Assembly (NCBI GenBank): GCA_944384525.1
Contig: CALWTR010000009.1
Location: 1-33,292, forward strand
Direction of reading: 5' to 3'
Length of the DNA stretch: 33,292 nt
DNA from: an uncultured Clostridia bacterium
Lineage (GTDB): Bacteria > Bacillota > Clostridia > Oscillospirales > CAG-272
Position numbers and translations under genes: made by a program. This document shows positions 25,195 through 32,879 of this stretch, in pieces; the stretch's first letter is position 1; the number at the start of each line of letters is the position of its first letter. The notes below the pieces were generated by a model, which worked only from the letters and a program-made list of their open reading frames with translations, did no database searches and was not told where the DNA came from.

Positions 25195-25942
25195 TTTCCT
25201 GTCCTTTTTCCTGTCCTTTCATCGCCGAATATGATAGCTGTGCGGCGGAAATATCCATATTGCAGCCTAACCTGTAAAGCTCTGTTCTTTCAGCGAGCGC
25301 ATCGGTCAAACTCAAGGTTTTGGCAAGTCTTTTGGGGTCGTATGTACGGTATACCTGCTGTATCAGGGTATCGTACACCTCCTCCGGAGCGACTTTTTTT
25401 ATTCGGTTTTCCTCCGCACGCTGGAGAACGCACACAGCCTTGAGCGGAACGCTGATATCATTTCCGAGCCGGTGCTTCCCATTCCACGGTGTACCGTGTA
25501 CTATTATATCATTTTTCAAAACGGAAATCAAAGGTTTATCGTCATTTACGATCACTGCGCGGTCACCGAGAAGTTTCTTCCATAACCGGGTATGCGTTGA
25601 TTTTCCCGTACCGGAGCGGGCCGTAAACAGATAACAACTATTGTCGACAGCAACCGCAGAGCCGTGAAAAAGCAAGGTGTCAAAATCAAGCATCCTGTCC
25701 GCGATCTTTCTGTAAACGGCGAGCGTCTCAAGATACGGATCTGTAAAATTCCTTGTCTGAACGCCTTGCTTTAAATCCTCACGCCTTGATCTCTCCCTTT
25801 CAAATTCAATATCCTCCTGCGTTATTTCGACAGAAATATCGGGTGTTCCGGAAGAGATAAAATCCTTGCAGTAATCGGCTGCGAAATCATAAAGCGAAAA
25901 TATTTCTATATTTTTACCTGCTAATTTTAAAATAAATCGCAT
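25184..25942 (-). CDS. HPr-kinase-like protein of RiPP operons
   Basis: The 252-residue protein has the HprK/PEP-carboxykinase-like nucleotide site: LFHGSAVAVD (91-100), P-loop ARSGTGKST (108-116), NDDKP (133-137) and GTPWNGKHRLG (150-160). It lacks the N-terminal domain of true HPr kinase. Members of this class phosphorylate serine in lasso peptide precursors (PadeK/ThcoK type), so phosphorylation of a Ser/Thr in a small peptide is the expected job here. It opens the five-gene operon; a GGAAAG site lies 6 bases before ATG 25942. A helically phased GTAC array lies immediately upstream. Confidence 0.85.
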   Translation of the reverse strand: MRFILKLAGKNIEIFSLYDFAADYCKDFISSGTPDISVEITQEDIEFERERSRREDLKQGVQTRNFTDPYLETLAVYRKIADRMLDFDTLLFHGSAVAVDNSCYLFTARSGTGKSTHTRLWKKLLGDRAVIVNDDKPLISVLKNDIIVHGTPWNGKHRLGNDISVPLKAVCVLQRAEENRIKKVAPEEVYDTLIQQVYRTYDPKRLAKTLSLTDALAERTELYRLGCNMDISAAQLSYSAMKGQEKGQENEA

Positions 25943-25958
25943 AATTGCTTTCCAATCA

Positions 25959-26036
25959 GTACATCATCGGTACCGCAAAGTACGATACGGTACGAATTTT
26001 GACATTTCCCGTCGGAGCGCGTTCAGACGCGGTACC
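25959..26036. promoter_or_regulatory. phased GTAC repeats and GGTACCGC/GCGGTACC inverted repeat upstream of the kinase operon
   Basis: GTAC occurs at 25959, 25970, 25980 and 25990 (steps of 11, 10 and 10 bases) and again at 26032. GGTACCGC (25969-25976) and GCGGTACC (26029-26036) form an inverted repeat. No good sigma-A promoter was recognised in 25943-26090, so control by a DNA-binding protein on this array is a guess. Confidence 0.45.
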
Positions 26037-26090
26037 TTAGCTTGCCTGCCCCGGGTATATAACATTAAGTCACGCGATATTTACACATAA

Positions 26091-26120
26091 GAGGAGCAAT
26101 GCTGTCCCGCACTGCTCCTC
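26091..26120 (-). terminator. hairpin downstream of the decayed peptide gene (copy 1)
   Basis: On the minus strand GAGGAGCAGTGC pairs with GCATTGCTCCTC around GGGACA: 12 pairs, one of them G-U. The tail is not T-rich, so termination may be weak. It corresponds in sequence and position to the hairpin at 30790-30822. Confidence 0.6.
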
Positions 26121-26131
26121 AAGTCGGTTCA

Positions 26132-26224
26132 CATTAACGAAGTCCACGTCCGGATCCGATAATTCAGTTATGTCATCGCTCCCGCACTGAAACTCCGATA
26201 TACGGATTTGAAATATCGAATTTT
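26132..26224 (-). pseudogene. decayed copy of the DVITTS-type small peptide gene
   Basis: Starting 15 bases after the stop codon of the surface protein, the minus strand resembles the intact peptide gene at 30846-30947 at the DNA level: AAAATTCGAT against AAAATTTGAA, and a GGACTT...TAATG end in both. In one frame it reads IRISEFQ...DDITELSD against IRIVEFESEDVITTSD. Indels break the frame, the expected ATG aligns with ACG, and no other start codon serves the conserved frame. I read it as a remnant. Confidence 0.65.
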
Positions 26225-26239
26225 AAAATACGTGTCGGA

Positions 26240-29200
26240 TCAACCTATATACGCATTTGCGGCCGCGTTGTAATCGTACATCGCGTTTATCAGATTGACG
26301 AGCGCCTTGTCATAGCTCCCGGCGTTTTCGAGCACATTCTTCATATAGGAAAATGCACTGTACTCAAGCGTCGTAGTTCCCTCGCCGTCGCTGACCGTAA
26401 ACGTATACTTCTCGTCGAGATTCTGCGGGCGGATATTCCTGAGATATACATAGTAAGACCCGCCTATCTGTTCGACCTCAAGCACGTCGTTGCCGCACTT
26501 GAACGTGAAGTCGTCTATACTTGCTCCCTCGGAGAGCTCATACCTGACTCGAATCGTCGTATAAGCGCCTATCTGAAGCGTCGCGCCCTTCAGGGTTATC
26601 CCGGACGCGCCGGTAACTATATTATAGCTGAAATCGTCGGATATGACCGCGTTTTCAGTATAATCCTCAACGCTTGCGGCGAGGTCGTCTGTATTCTCCC
26701 CGGTATAAAGCTGTGTGAACGCACCGAACCTCAGCATAGCGTTTGCAAGCAGCATTTCGGCATCCGCATCGTCAAGTTTTTCGGCATACTCGCGGACGGA
26801 ATAAACTACCGAGCTTCCAGTGGAGCCATCACCGTAAACCACCTGCGCGGTTATTTCGTCCGCCATCTGGTCGGGTCTGAGTTCGAGCGAGAATTTATAG
26901 CGTCCCTTGTCCGCTACTCCTTCAGAGAGCGGTATCATGACGTCGATCCCATTTGCCGAAGTAAAGTGAACGTATGCGTCCGGATCGGACAGTGATGTCT
27001 CGCTGAGGAGCGTGAAGTAATTTATTATAACGCCATCGGTCAGAGTTATAGACGCGCTCTTGAATCCGTCCTTACCGTTCTCGAGCGCATTGCAGATATG
27101 GCATACTCCTCCGGAGGTATATTCATGCTCGCCGAGATGACCCGGTACGGAATAACTGTACATCGGATATGACGCAGCATAAAGTTTCAAATTATCAAGA
27201 TCGGTGACGGAATTGCCGGGAGCAGTCGTCCCCTCGGGTATGCTAAGCTGTACTCTGTTGACTGAAAGGAAATTTGTGAGATCTTCGTGAGCAAATCCGT
27301 TATCCACGGAATAAACGAGATCATTGTTGATATAAATGTTCGTTTCAGTCCCTGAAACTTTGTCTCCCGCCTTTATAATCCGGACGCTCACCGCTACATG
27401 CACCCATTCGCCGACCGGCAGATCATATATCTTATCTCCTCCTGCCGCAGCATAGAAAGCTCCGTCGGTCAACATCAATACGGCCGGCGCCCAAGCGGCA
27501 GATACACCGGAGCCGTCATTATAGGAAAACTCAGCCAGAACTTCCATATCGAACGCCTGCGTCGGCGTAGCTATATCGAACTCAAACACGAAATCTCCGG
27601 TCAAAGCCGAGCCGGGATAAAGGCTGTAATTTGCAGAATACCCGAACGTATACTCGGAAGACGCTCCATCCGTTGAAAGCTCTTTATAAGTATTTCCGTC
27701 GCACTGATCTACTACTGCGTCGTGTCTGAACCATGGTATAAGAGACTCGTCCGACGAGGGATCCTTATTCTCCCATGCGGAATCACCGGTCTGATAATCT
27801 TCTGTTCCGAGCGCATCTATACCGGTAATAACAGCATCGGCTCTTCCCTCCAGCACATCAAAACGATACGTCCTCAAGCTTTCCACATCCGTCATTGAAG
27901 ATACGGCGGCACGCGCATCCTCAAAGATAGAAACTATTTCAGCCCAAGTCTCCGCATCGCAATCCTCCTCGCTGTACTTTGAGAACAGAATGTCTATCTC
28001 TTCGAGAGTCAGCTCTTTCTCAGCATTCAGCCTGAAATATGCGCTGTTGTCAAGCTGTATACTGTAAATAGCCGTAGAAGTACCGTCCTCAGCCGTAACT
28101 ATGATCTTTACGATCCCGTTAGGTGAAATTGACGGGATCACCGAAGCGACGCTGCCGTCGCTAACGATCACCTCTACATCAGGAGCCGCACTGCTTTTCA
28201 CATTATATACATAATCACTCACATCAGGAGAAAATCCCTCGAGAGGCTCGCCGTCAAGAATGATATCCTCGATACCCGGAGTTCTGTTTCCCGGAACAAA
28301 TTCTCCTATACAGGTCAATTCAACTATACCTATACAGCCATCGCCGCTGGATGGAATGGGCCGCGGATTAGGAGACATTACAAGTCTTATCGCGACCGTA
28401 TCGACCGCATCAAATGTGATAGTCGAGGTACTCTCGGACGCAAACGGAACATCCTGCGTCCACTCCTCTATATCCGTCCAGTTTTCATCCTGATCGAGCG
28501 GGTGTGAAGAGCCCAGCATATTGTCCGGCGTATCCGGCAAAACCGTTATATCGGGACCTGTATAATACTGTATTTTGAGAAGATTCGGCGGCTGGGTCGC
28601 ATATGTCGTTATCACCGGCATAGTTATCTCGAGCTTATACACTCTCTCTTCTCTTACCGTAAAGCCGCTTCCGAAAATTATTCCGACGTAATCCTGCGCG
28701 TTCTTGCTGTTATAAGTAGTCCAGTTCGCTTTTGATATCTCACCGTCGTTTATCCAATGCGCATAGTCACCGCCGTCTCCGCCGCTCGACAGATTAGAAT
28801 AAGAGGCGAATGCCATAGGTAATCCGGAAGAGGCAGGATTTTCAGAGACGATATTTTCGTTACTGCCCTCCTCATCTGTCACGATAACGAGGAAATACGT
28901 CCCGCCGTCATAACCGTCAACGGTACCGCTTATAGTGAAACGTCCGGGAGCAGAGAGCAACTGCGGGTCATAACTGTCCCATGTAACGGTACCAGATATC
29001 ACGTTGCCGTCTGCGAGATAAATATTTGCGCTGTCAGGAAGCTCCGGAGCAACTCCGACCTTTACGGTAGTGACGAATTTTTCAACTCCAGCCGGGATCA
29101 TGGTGTCGTTTTCCAAAAATACAGATATCGTTCTGAGCTCCTCCAAATGCCGCATTTCCTCCATAAGAAGTCTGCGCGCAGCTATGGAATAGGACTTCAA

Positions 29201-30643
29201 ACTGTCTAGTGCTTCGACGATCCTCGTCTTATCTCCGGCAGTAACAGTCTTATCGGTAAGAGAAAGAACATCCGCGTACAGTGTCCTGTATTTATTTGCG
29301 TCGGCTTGTGACTGAGACATATAAGAAACCGTCGTATCCATATATGTCGCATCCTGACCGTTGGAGCCGTCCCAGTTATCCACGATAAAATAGATCCTGT
29401 CTCCCGCCTCAACAGTCATATTGACCGACACATCCACAATGTCATCTCCGCCCAAGAGCTGATGTTCAGAGTCGGTCGGCCAGACCTTTTCACTGTTTTT
29501 GTATATTGAAAGTCCTACATTGCCGCTTTGAAGAGAGCCGGTAGTCTCATATAATTTTGCCGCCCAAAGGCTCACGCTCACATCTCCTGAGAGCGGTACT
29601 ACGTATGTACGTGACACCTTGACGTCACCGCTTCCGGGATGAGCGAAAATTGCACCCATCCTTGCCCGTCTGTAGGAAGAATTCTCCATTCCGAAATACG
29701 GTTGCTTGTCCGAATAGACCCAACTGCCGTTGATATCCACAAAAGAGGATGTGGCAGTATCATATCTCTGATAAAGCCACCTGCTCTCCCCGTTCTTATA
29801 ATCGTCCATCGTGTTCATGGCGTTATCGTAGAATATATCTCCGAGCTCTCCGACCACTTTTATCCTGTACTCTTCAGTACTGCTGCCGGAGGTGACGGAC
29901 ACGACTATAATATTATCTGACGGGAGCTCGGTTATTGTGAACGGGAAACTCTCCGCCTCAATGCCATTGACTTTTATAGTTGCACCTGACTTGACAGATC
30001 CGGCACGAAGCCTCAGCTCTGTCTCATAGCCCTCGAGTTCCACGGTATAATCTTTTATCGCCGGACTGAATACGATATCTTTACCATCTATACTGAGTGC
30101 GCTCAATCCGTCTGTCTCAACAACCGTTTCACCATACGTCAATACCGGCGAGAGCCAAAAATATTTAAAGAAGTCCTTATAATCATGACCGATACCGCAG
30201 ACGCGGAAACGGATCGTATTGCCGTTCGGGATATCCACGTCAAAGCTTTCCATCTCTCCGCGCCCGATAACGTCACTCACATACACGAGAGTTGAATCAA
30301 CATAGATCTTAAAAACAGCCGCGGCATCCTCTTCCGCGCTGCCGTCGACCGCAACGGCTCCCTTGATGTTATTGAACGCACCGCCGGTAGAAAAAATGAG
30401 ATCCGAGTTATTGACCGTTATTATGCTGTTTTGATAGATCTGTCCGTTAAACTCTATATTTTCGAACGAAGTTTTTCCGGTCATCCCACTGACATTACCT
30501 GAAGAGGCATAATTCAAATCGAACACATACTCGTCCCCTGACCATGTGCTATTTTCAGCGCTGATATTAAACAAGGACCAGGCCCAAAAAGTTCCAACCA
30601 CCAGAGAAAACGCGATCAGTGCGGATAAAAATCTGTTTTTCAT
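26240..30643 (-). CDS. large multidomain secreted surface protein, carbohydrate-binding and cadherin-like modules
   Basis: The 1467-residue exported protein has a signal peptide (about 1-29). In order: an NPCBM-like carbohydrate-binding module (about 34-171), a cadherin-like beta-sandwich (about 178-265), an unassigned beta-rich region (270-443), a helical spacer (445-508), a Big_4-like Ig domain (about 520-592), a discoidin-like region (about 598-782), a second cadherin-like domain (about 788-866) and a LamG-like domain (about 1010-1155). Then comes a C-terminal module (about 1192-1325) with YSVREYAEKL and LLANAMLRFGAFTQLYTG, partly repeated at 1345-1467. No catalytic site, LPXTG, SLH or dockerin anchor was seen. 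Probably an adhesin or glycan-binding protein. AAAGGGG precedes the ATG by 7 bases. Confidence 0.85.
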   Translation of the reverse strand: MKNRFLSALIAFSLVVGTFWAWSLFNISAENSTWSGDEYVFDLNYASSGNVSGMTGKTSFENIEFNGQIYQNSIITVNNSDLIFSTGGAFNNIKGAVAVDGSAEEDAAAVFKIYVDSTLVYVSDVIGRGEMESFDVDIPNGNTIRFRVCGIGHDYKDFFKYFWLSPVLTYGETVVETDGLSALSIDGKDIVFSPAIKDYTVELEGYETELRLRAGSVKSGATIKVNGIEAESFPFTITELPSDNIIVVSVTSGSSTEEYRIKVVGELGDIFYDNAMNTMDDYKNGESRWLYQRYDTATSSFVDINGSWVYSDKQPYFGMENSSYRRARMGAIFAHPGSGDVKVSRTYVVPLSGDVSVSLWAAKLYETTGSLQSGNVGLSIYKNSEKVWPTDSEHQLLGGDDIVDVSVNMTVEAGDRIYFIVDNWDGSNGQDATYMDTTVSYMSQSQADANKYRTLYADVLSLTDKTVTAGDKTRIVEALDSLKSYSIAARRLLMEEMRHLEELRTISVFLENDTMIPAGVEKFVTTVKVGVAPELPDSANIYLADGNVISGTVTWDSYDPQLLSAPGRFTISGTVDGYDGGTYFLVIVTDEEGSNENIVSENPASSGLPMAFASYSNLSSGGDGGDYAHWINDGEISKANWTTYNSKNAQDYVGIIFGSGFTVREERVYKLEITMPVITTYATQPPNLLKIQYYTGPDITVLPDTPDNMLGSSHPLDQDENWTDIEEWTQDVPFASESTSTITFDAVDTVAIRLVMSPNPRPIPSSGDGCIGIVELTCIGEFVPGNRTPGIEDIILDGEPLEGFSPDVSDYVYNVKSSAAPDVEVIVSDGSVASVIPSISPNGIVKIIVTAEDGTSTAIYSIQLDNSAYFRLNAEKELTLEEIDILFSKYSEEDCDAETWAEIVSIFEDARAAVSSMTDVESLRTYRFDVLEGRADAVITGIDALGTEDYQTGDSAWENKDPSSDESLIPWFRHDAVVDQCDGNTYKELSTDGASSEYTFGYSANYSLYPGSALTGDFVFEFDIATPTQAFDMEVLAEFSYNDGSGVSAAWAPAVLMLTDGAFYAAAGGDKIYDLPVGEWVHVAVSVRIIKAGDKVSGTETNIYINNDLVYSVDNGFAHEDLTNFLSVNRVQLSIPEGTTAPGNSVTDLDNLKLYAASYPMYSYSVPGHLGEHEYTSGGVCHICNALENGKDGFKSASITLTDGVIINYFTLLSETSLSDPDAYVHFTSANGIDVMIPLSEGVADKGRYKFSLELRPDQMADEITAQVVYGDGSTGSSVVYSVREYAEKLDDADAEMLLANAMLRFGAFTQLYTGENTDDLAASVEDYTENAVISDDFSYNIVTGASGITLKGATLQIGAYTTIRVRYELSEGASIDDFTFKCGNDVLEVEQIGGSYYVYLRNIRPQNLDEKYTFTVSDGEGTTTLEYSAFSYMKNVLENAGSYDKALVNLINAMYDYNAAANAYIG

Positions 30644-30696
30644 AAGTGACCCCTTTCGTCAAATAACGCCATTTTTTTACAAGACTATATGAGTTA

Positions 30697-30725
30697 ATTA
30701 TATTGTACAAATCCTCTGTTGTCAA
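30697..30725 (-). promoter_or_regulatory. perfect consensus promoter of the surface protein gene
   Basis: On the minus strand TTGACA (30720-30725), 17 bases, TATAAT (30697-30702). It lies about 54 bases before the start codon and after the hairpin that closes the peptide gene, so the surface protein has its own strong transcript. Confidence 0.9.
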
Positions 30726-30789
30726 TTAAAATATTTTGCATAACTATAAATATATTGAATTATATTGCGGAGGATGTACAGTGTCACAA

Positions 30790-30822
30790 TAGGGGCAATG
30801 CACATATATTGCACTGCCCCTA
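30790..30822 (-). terminator. hairpin downstream of the intact peptide gene (copy 2)
   Basis: On the minus strand TAGGGGCAGTGCA pairs with TGCATTGCCCCTA around a 7-base AT loop: 13 pairs, one G-U. It shares the GCAGTGC/GCATTGC core with the hairpin at 26091-26120. Confidence 0.65.
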
Positions 30823-30845
30823 CGTCGGTCAATTATTTCAAATCA

Positions 30846-30947
30846 TTAAAGTCCCTGCTCAGGGAGAGTTATATCGCTTGTGGTTATTACGTCCTCTGAC
30901 TCAAATTCAACGATCCTGATCTCAGCCATTTCAAATTTTTGTTTCAT
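30846..30947 (-). CDS. 33-residue DVITTS-type peptide, candidate substrate of the kinase/PqqD operon
   Basis: A short gene from ATG 30947 to TAA 30846. The product is MKQKFEMAEIRIVEFE followed by SEDVITTSDITLPEQGL. AGGAG lies 8 bases before the ATG, inside the end of the upstream remnant gene, and only 3 bases separate that stop from this start, so translation is coupled. The N-terminal half is amphipathic and leader-like. The second half carries a Thr/Ser cluster (ITTSDIT), no Cys and no Gly. I recall short gut Firmicutes peptides with the same pattern (x-E-x-x-x-x-x-F/E-x-x-D-V-I-T-T-S). Phosphorylation of Ser/Thr by the HPr-kinase-like protein is the working idea. A decayed second copy and a shared 3' hairpin support its being a real, duplicated gene. 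Confidence 0.7.
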   Translation of the reverse strand: MKQKFEMAEIRIVEFESEDVITTSDITLPEQGL

Positions 30948-30950
30948 TGC

Positions 30951-31418
30951 TTATTCTCCTCTGTTAGCGTATGCGTTTGCCGCCGCGTTGTAATCATACA
31001 TTGCATTTATCAGGTTGACGAGCGCTTTGTCGTAACTCCCGGCATTGTCAAGCACATTCTTCATATAGGAGAACGCGCTGTACTCGAAAGTTGTCGTTCC
31101 TTCGCCGTCACTGACCGTAAACGTATACTTCTCGTCAAGTTCCTGCGGACGGATATTTCTGAGATTATCCCCTACAGCCTCCGAGAACGGTATCATAACG
31201 TCAAGGTCGTGCTCCGTATTAAAGTGTACGTATGCGCCCGGATCAGCAAGCTCATCAGCGCTGAGGAGCGTAAAGTAATTTATTATAACTCCGTCAGTCA
31301 AGGTTATGGACGCGCTCTTGAAGCTGTCCTTTCCATCATCAAGCACTCCGCGGTTACGGCAAACCCCGCCGGCGAAACATCGCGCCGGTCCGACAGCTAT
31401 GACCTGTCGCTCCGCCAA
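30951..31418 (-). pseudogene. shrunken paralogue of the surface protein's C-terminal module
   Basis: A 155-codon open frame. Residues 17-155 (DNA 31370-30951) match the C-terminus of the large surface protein (its residues ~1178-1467). About 155 residues are missing in-frame between IPFSEAVGD and LRNIRPQ. The end, MYDYNAAANAYANRGE, parallels MYDYNAAANAYIG. The first 16 residues have no counterpart. No signal peptide, no clear ribosome binding site and no promoter were seen. It is either a remnant of a former tandem gene or a minimal carrier kept for the peptide gene downstream. Confidence 0.75.
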
Positions 31419-31436
31419 TCTTTTATTCCGTTATGC

Positions 31437-31465
31437 TTGACATGCATTTTTCGTTATAGTAAAAT
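31437..31465 (+). promoter_or_regulatory. promoter of the SPFH/zinc-ribbon gene
   Basis: TTGACA (31437-31442), 17 bases, TAAAAT (31460-31465). The leader to the ATG at 31594 is about 120 bases and contains a GTGCGGA/TCCGCAC inverted repeat of unknown meaning. Confidence 0.75.
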
Positions 31466-31593
31466 ATAACTGACGCCGGAATACAACATCGTTATTGTGC
31501 GGAATCAGTATGCATTCACGTACCGATCGATCTCCGCACCGGGCATCGCTCTGCCGGCAGTTCACACTTTAATTTCACAAAGGAGATACCGTT

Positions 31594-32874
31594 ATGGGAA
31601 TCATAAGAGCTACATTAAACGCTATGAGCGGCGCGCTTGCCGACCAGTGGCTTGAGGCATTTGAAGCAGACGATATGTCTGACAGCATCGTTTTCACGAG
31701 CGGCGTTGCCGTCAGGCGCGGAGATAAACGCAATTCAAATAAAAAAGGCACGGATAATGTTGTTTCGAACGGATCTATCATTCACGTATACCCCAACCAG
31801 TTCATGCTCCTCGTTGACGGAGGAAAGATCGTTGATTACACTGCCGAAGAGGGTTACTATAAGGTAGACAATTCCTCCGCGCCCTCGCTTTTCAACGGTC
31901 AGTTCGGAGAATCTCTCCTGGATGCATTCAGGCGCATAAAGTTCGGAGGAACACCGTCTTACTCTCAGAAAGTTTACTTTATAAATATGCAGGAAATAAA
32001 GGGGATAAAGTTCGGTACCCCCTCCCCCGTCAATTATTTTGACAATTTCTATAACTCAGAGCTTTTCCTCAGAGCGCATGGCACATATTCCATAAAGGTA
32101 ACCAATCCGATAAAATTCTATGCGGAGGCAATACCGAAAAACGCCGACCGCGTCGATATCAAGGATATAAACGAACAGTACCTGTCAGAATTTCTGGAGG
32201 CTTTTCAAGCAGCCATAAACCGCATGTCAGCGGAGAACATCAGAATATCGCACGTTACCTCGCATTCCGGCGAGCTATCGAAATATATGGCGACCGGGCT
32301 CGATGAATCATGGAATTCCATGCGCGGATTTGAAATTCAGTCAGTCGGTATCGCAAGTATCTCCTACGACGATGAGTCCAAGAAGCTCATAAATATGAGG
32401 AACCAGGGCGCCATGCTCGGTGACGCAGGAGTCAGAGAGGGTTATGTCCAGGGTGCAATGGCACGCGGATTTGAGTCCGCAGGAAACAACAGCGGCGGAA
32501 GTGCGCAGGCTTTCTTCGGTATGGGTATGGGAATGAACGCAGGCGGCGGATTCATGCAGACCGCATCCGAGACCAACCGCGAGCAGATGAAACAGGATCG
32601 CGCAAAACGCGAGGAAGAAGAGAAAAAAGCCACAGCCAAAAAAGTCTGGAAATGTGAATGCGGTGCGGAAAACACCGGAAAATTCTGCTCCGAATGCGGA
32701 AAGCCGAAGCCTAAATCAAAGGAATGGGTATGTGAATGCGGAACGGCAAATACCGGCAAGTTCTGCACTAACTGCGGAAAGCCGAAACCGGAGAGCAATA
32801 CCTGGAAATGCCCCGACTGCGGTACGGAAAATACCGGAAAATTCTGCCGTGAGTGCGGAAGAAAGCGCGGATAA
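31594..32874 (+). CDS. SPFH-domain protein with three C-terminal zinc ribbons (YdjI-like)
   Basis: The 426-residue protein matches the YdjI-type SPFH family (often annotated virion core protein, lumpy skin disease virus type). The SPFH region covers about 25-270 (YPNQFMLLVDGGKIVDYTAEEG, then FINMQEIKGIKFGTP). A Gly/Met-rich linker (GMGMGMNAGGGFM) and a charged helix (EQMKQDRAKREEEEKK) follow, then three tandem CxC/CxxC zinc ribbons (about 352-426), each WxCxCGxxNTGKFCxxCGxxxP. B. subtilis YdjI localises to membranes and is tied to envelope stress (PspA/LiaI-like recruitment). AAAGGAG sits 7-8 bases before the ATG. The gene downstream begins 5 bases after the stop and is also a zinc-ribbon protein. 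Confidence 0.87.
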   Translation: MGIIRATLNAMSGALADQWLEAFEADDMSDSIVFTSGVAVRRGDKRNSNKKGTDNVVSNGSIIHVYPNQFMLLVDGGKIVDYTAEEGYYKVDNSSAPSLFNGQFGESLLDAFRRIKFGGTPSYSQKVYFINMQEIKGIKFGTPSPVNYFDNFYNSELFLRAHGTYSIKVTNPIKFYAEAIPKNADRVDIKDINEQYLSEFLEAFQAAINRMSAENIRISHVTSHSGELSKYMATGLDESWNSMRGFEIQSVGIASISYDDESKKLINMRNQGAMLGDAGVREGYVQGAMARGFESAGNNSGGSAQAFFGMGMGMNAGGGFMQTASETNREQMKQDRAKREEEEKKATAKKVWKCECGAENTGKFCSECGKPKPKSKEWVCECGTANTGKFCTNCGKPKPESNTWKCPDCGTENTGKFCRECGRKRG

Positions 32875-32879
32875 ACGAT

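Noticed and set aside
21544..26239. Lasso-peptide cluster
   Set aside because: The kinase and nucleotidyltransferase resemble lasso tailoring enzymes, but no cyclase (asparagine-synthetase-like), no B2 protease and no lasso-type precursor were found in the window.
29206..29412. Small minus-strand frame inside the surface protein gene
   Set aside because: Out-of-frame shadow of the large coding region.
32640..32870. Tandem DNA repeats as a CRISPR or minisatellite
   Set aside because: The repeats are in-frame coding copies of a zinc ribbon within the SPFH gene.
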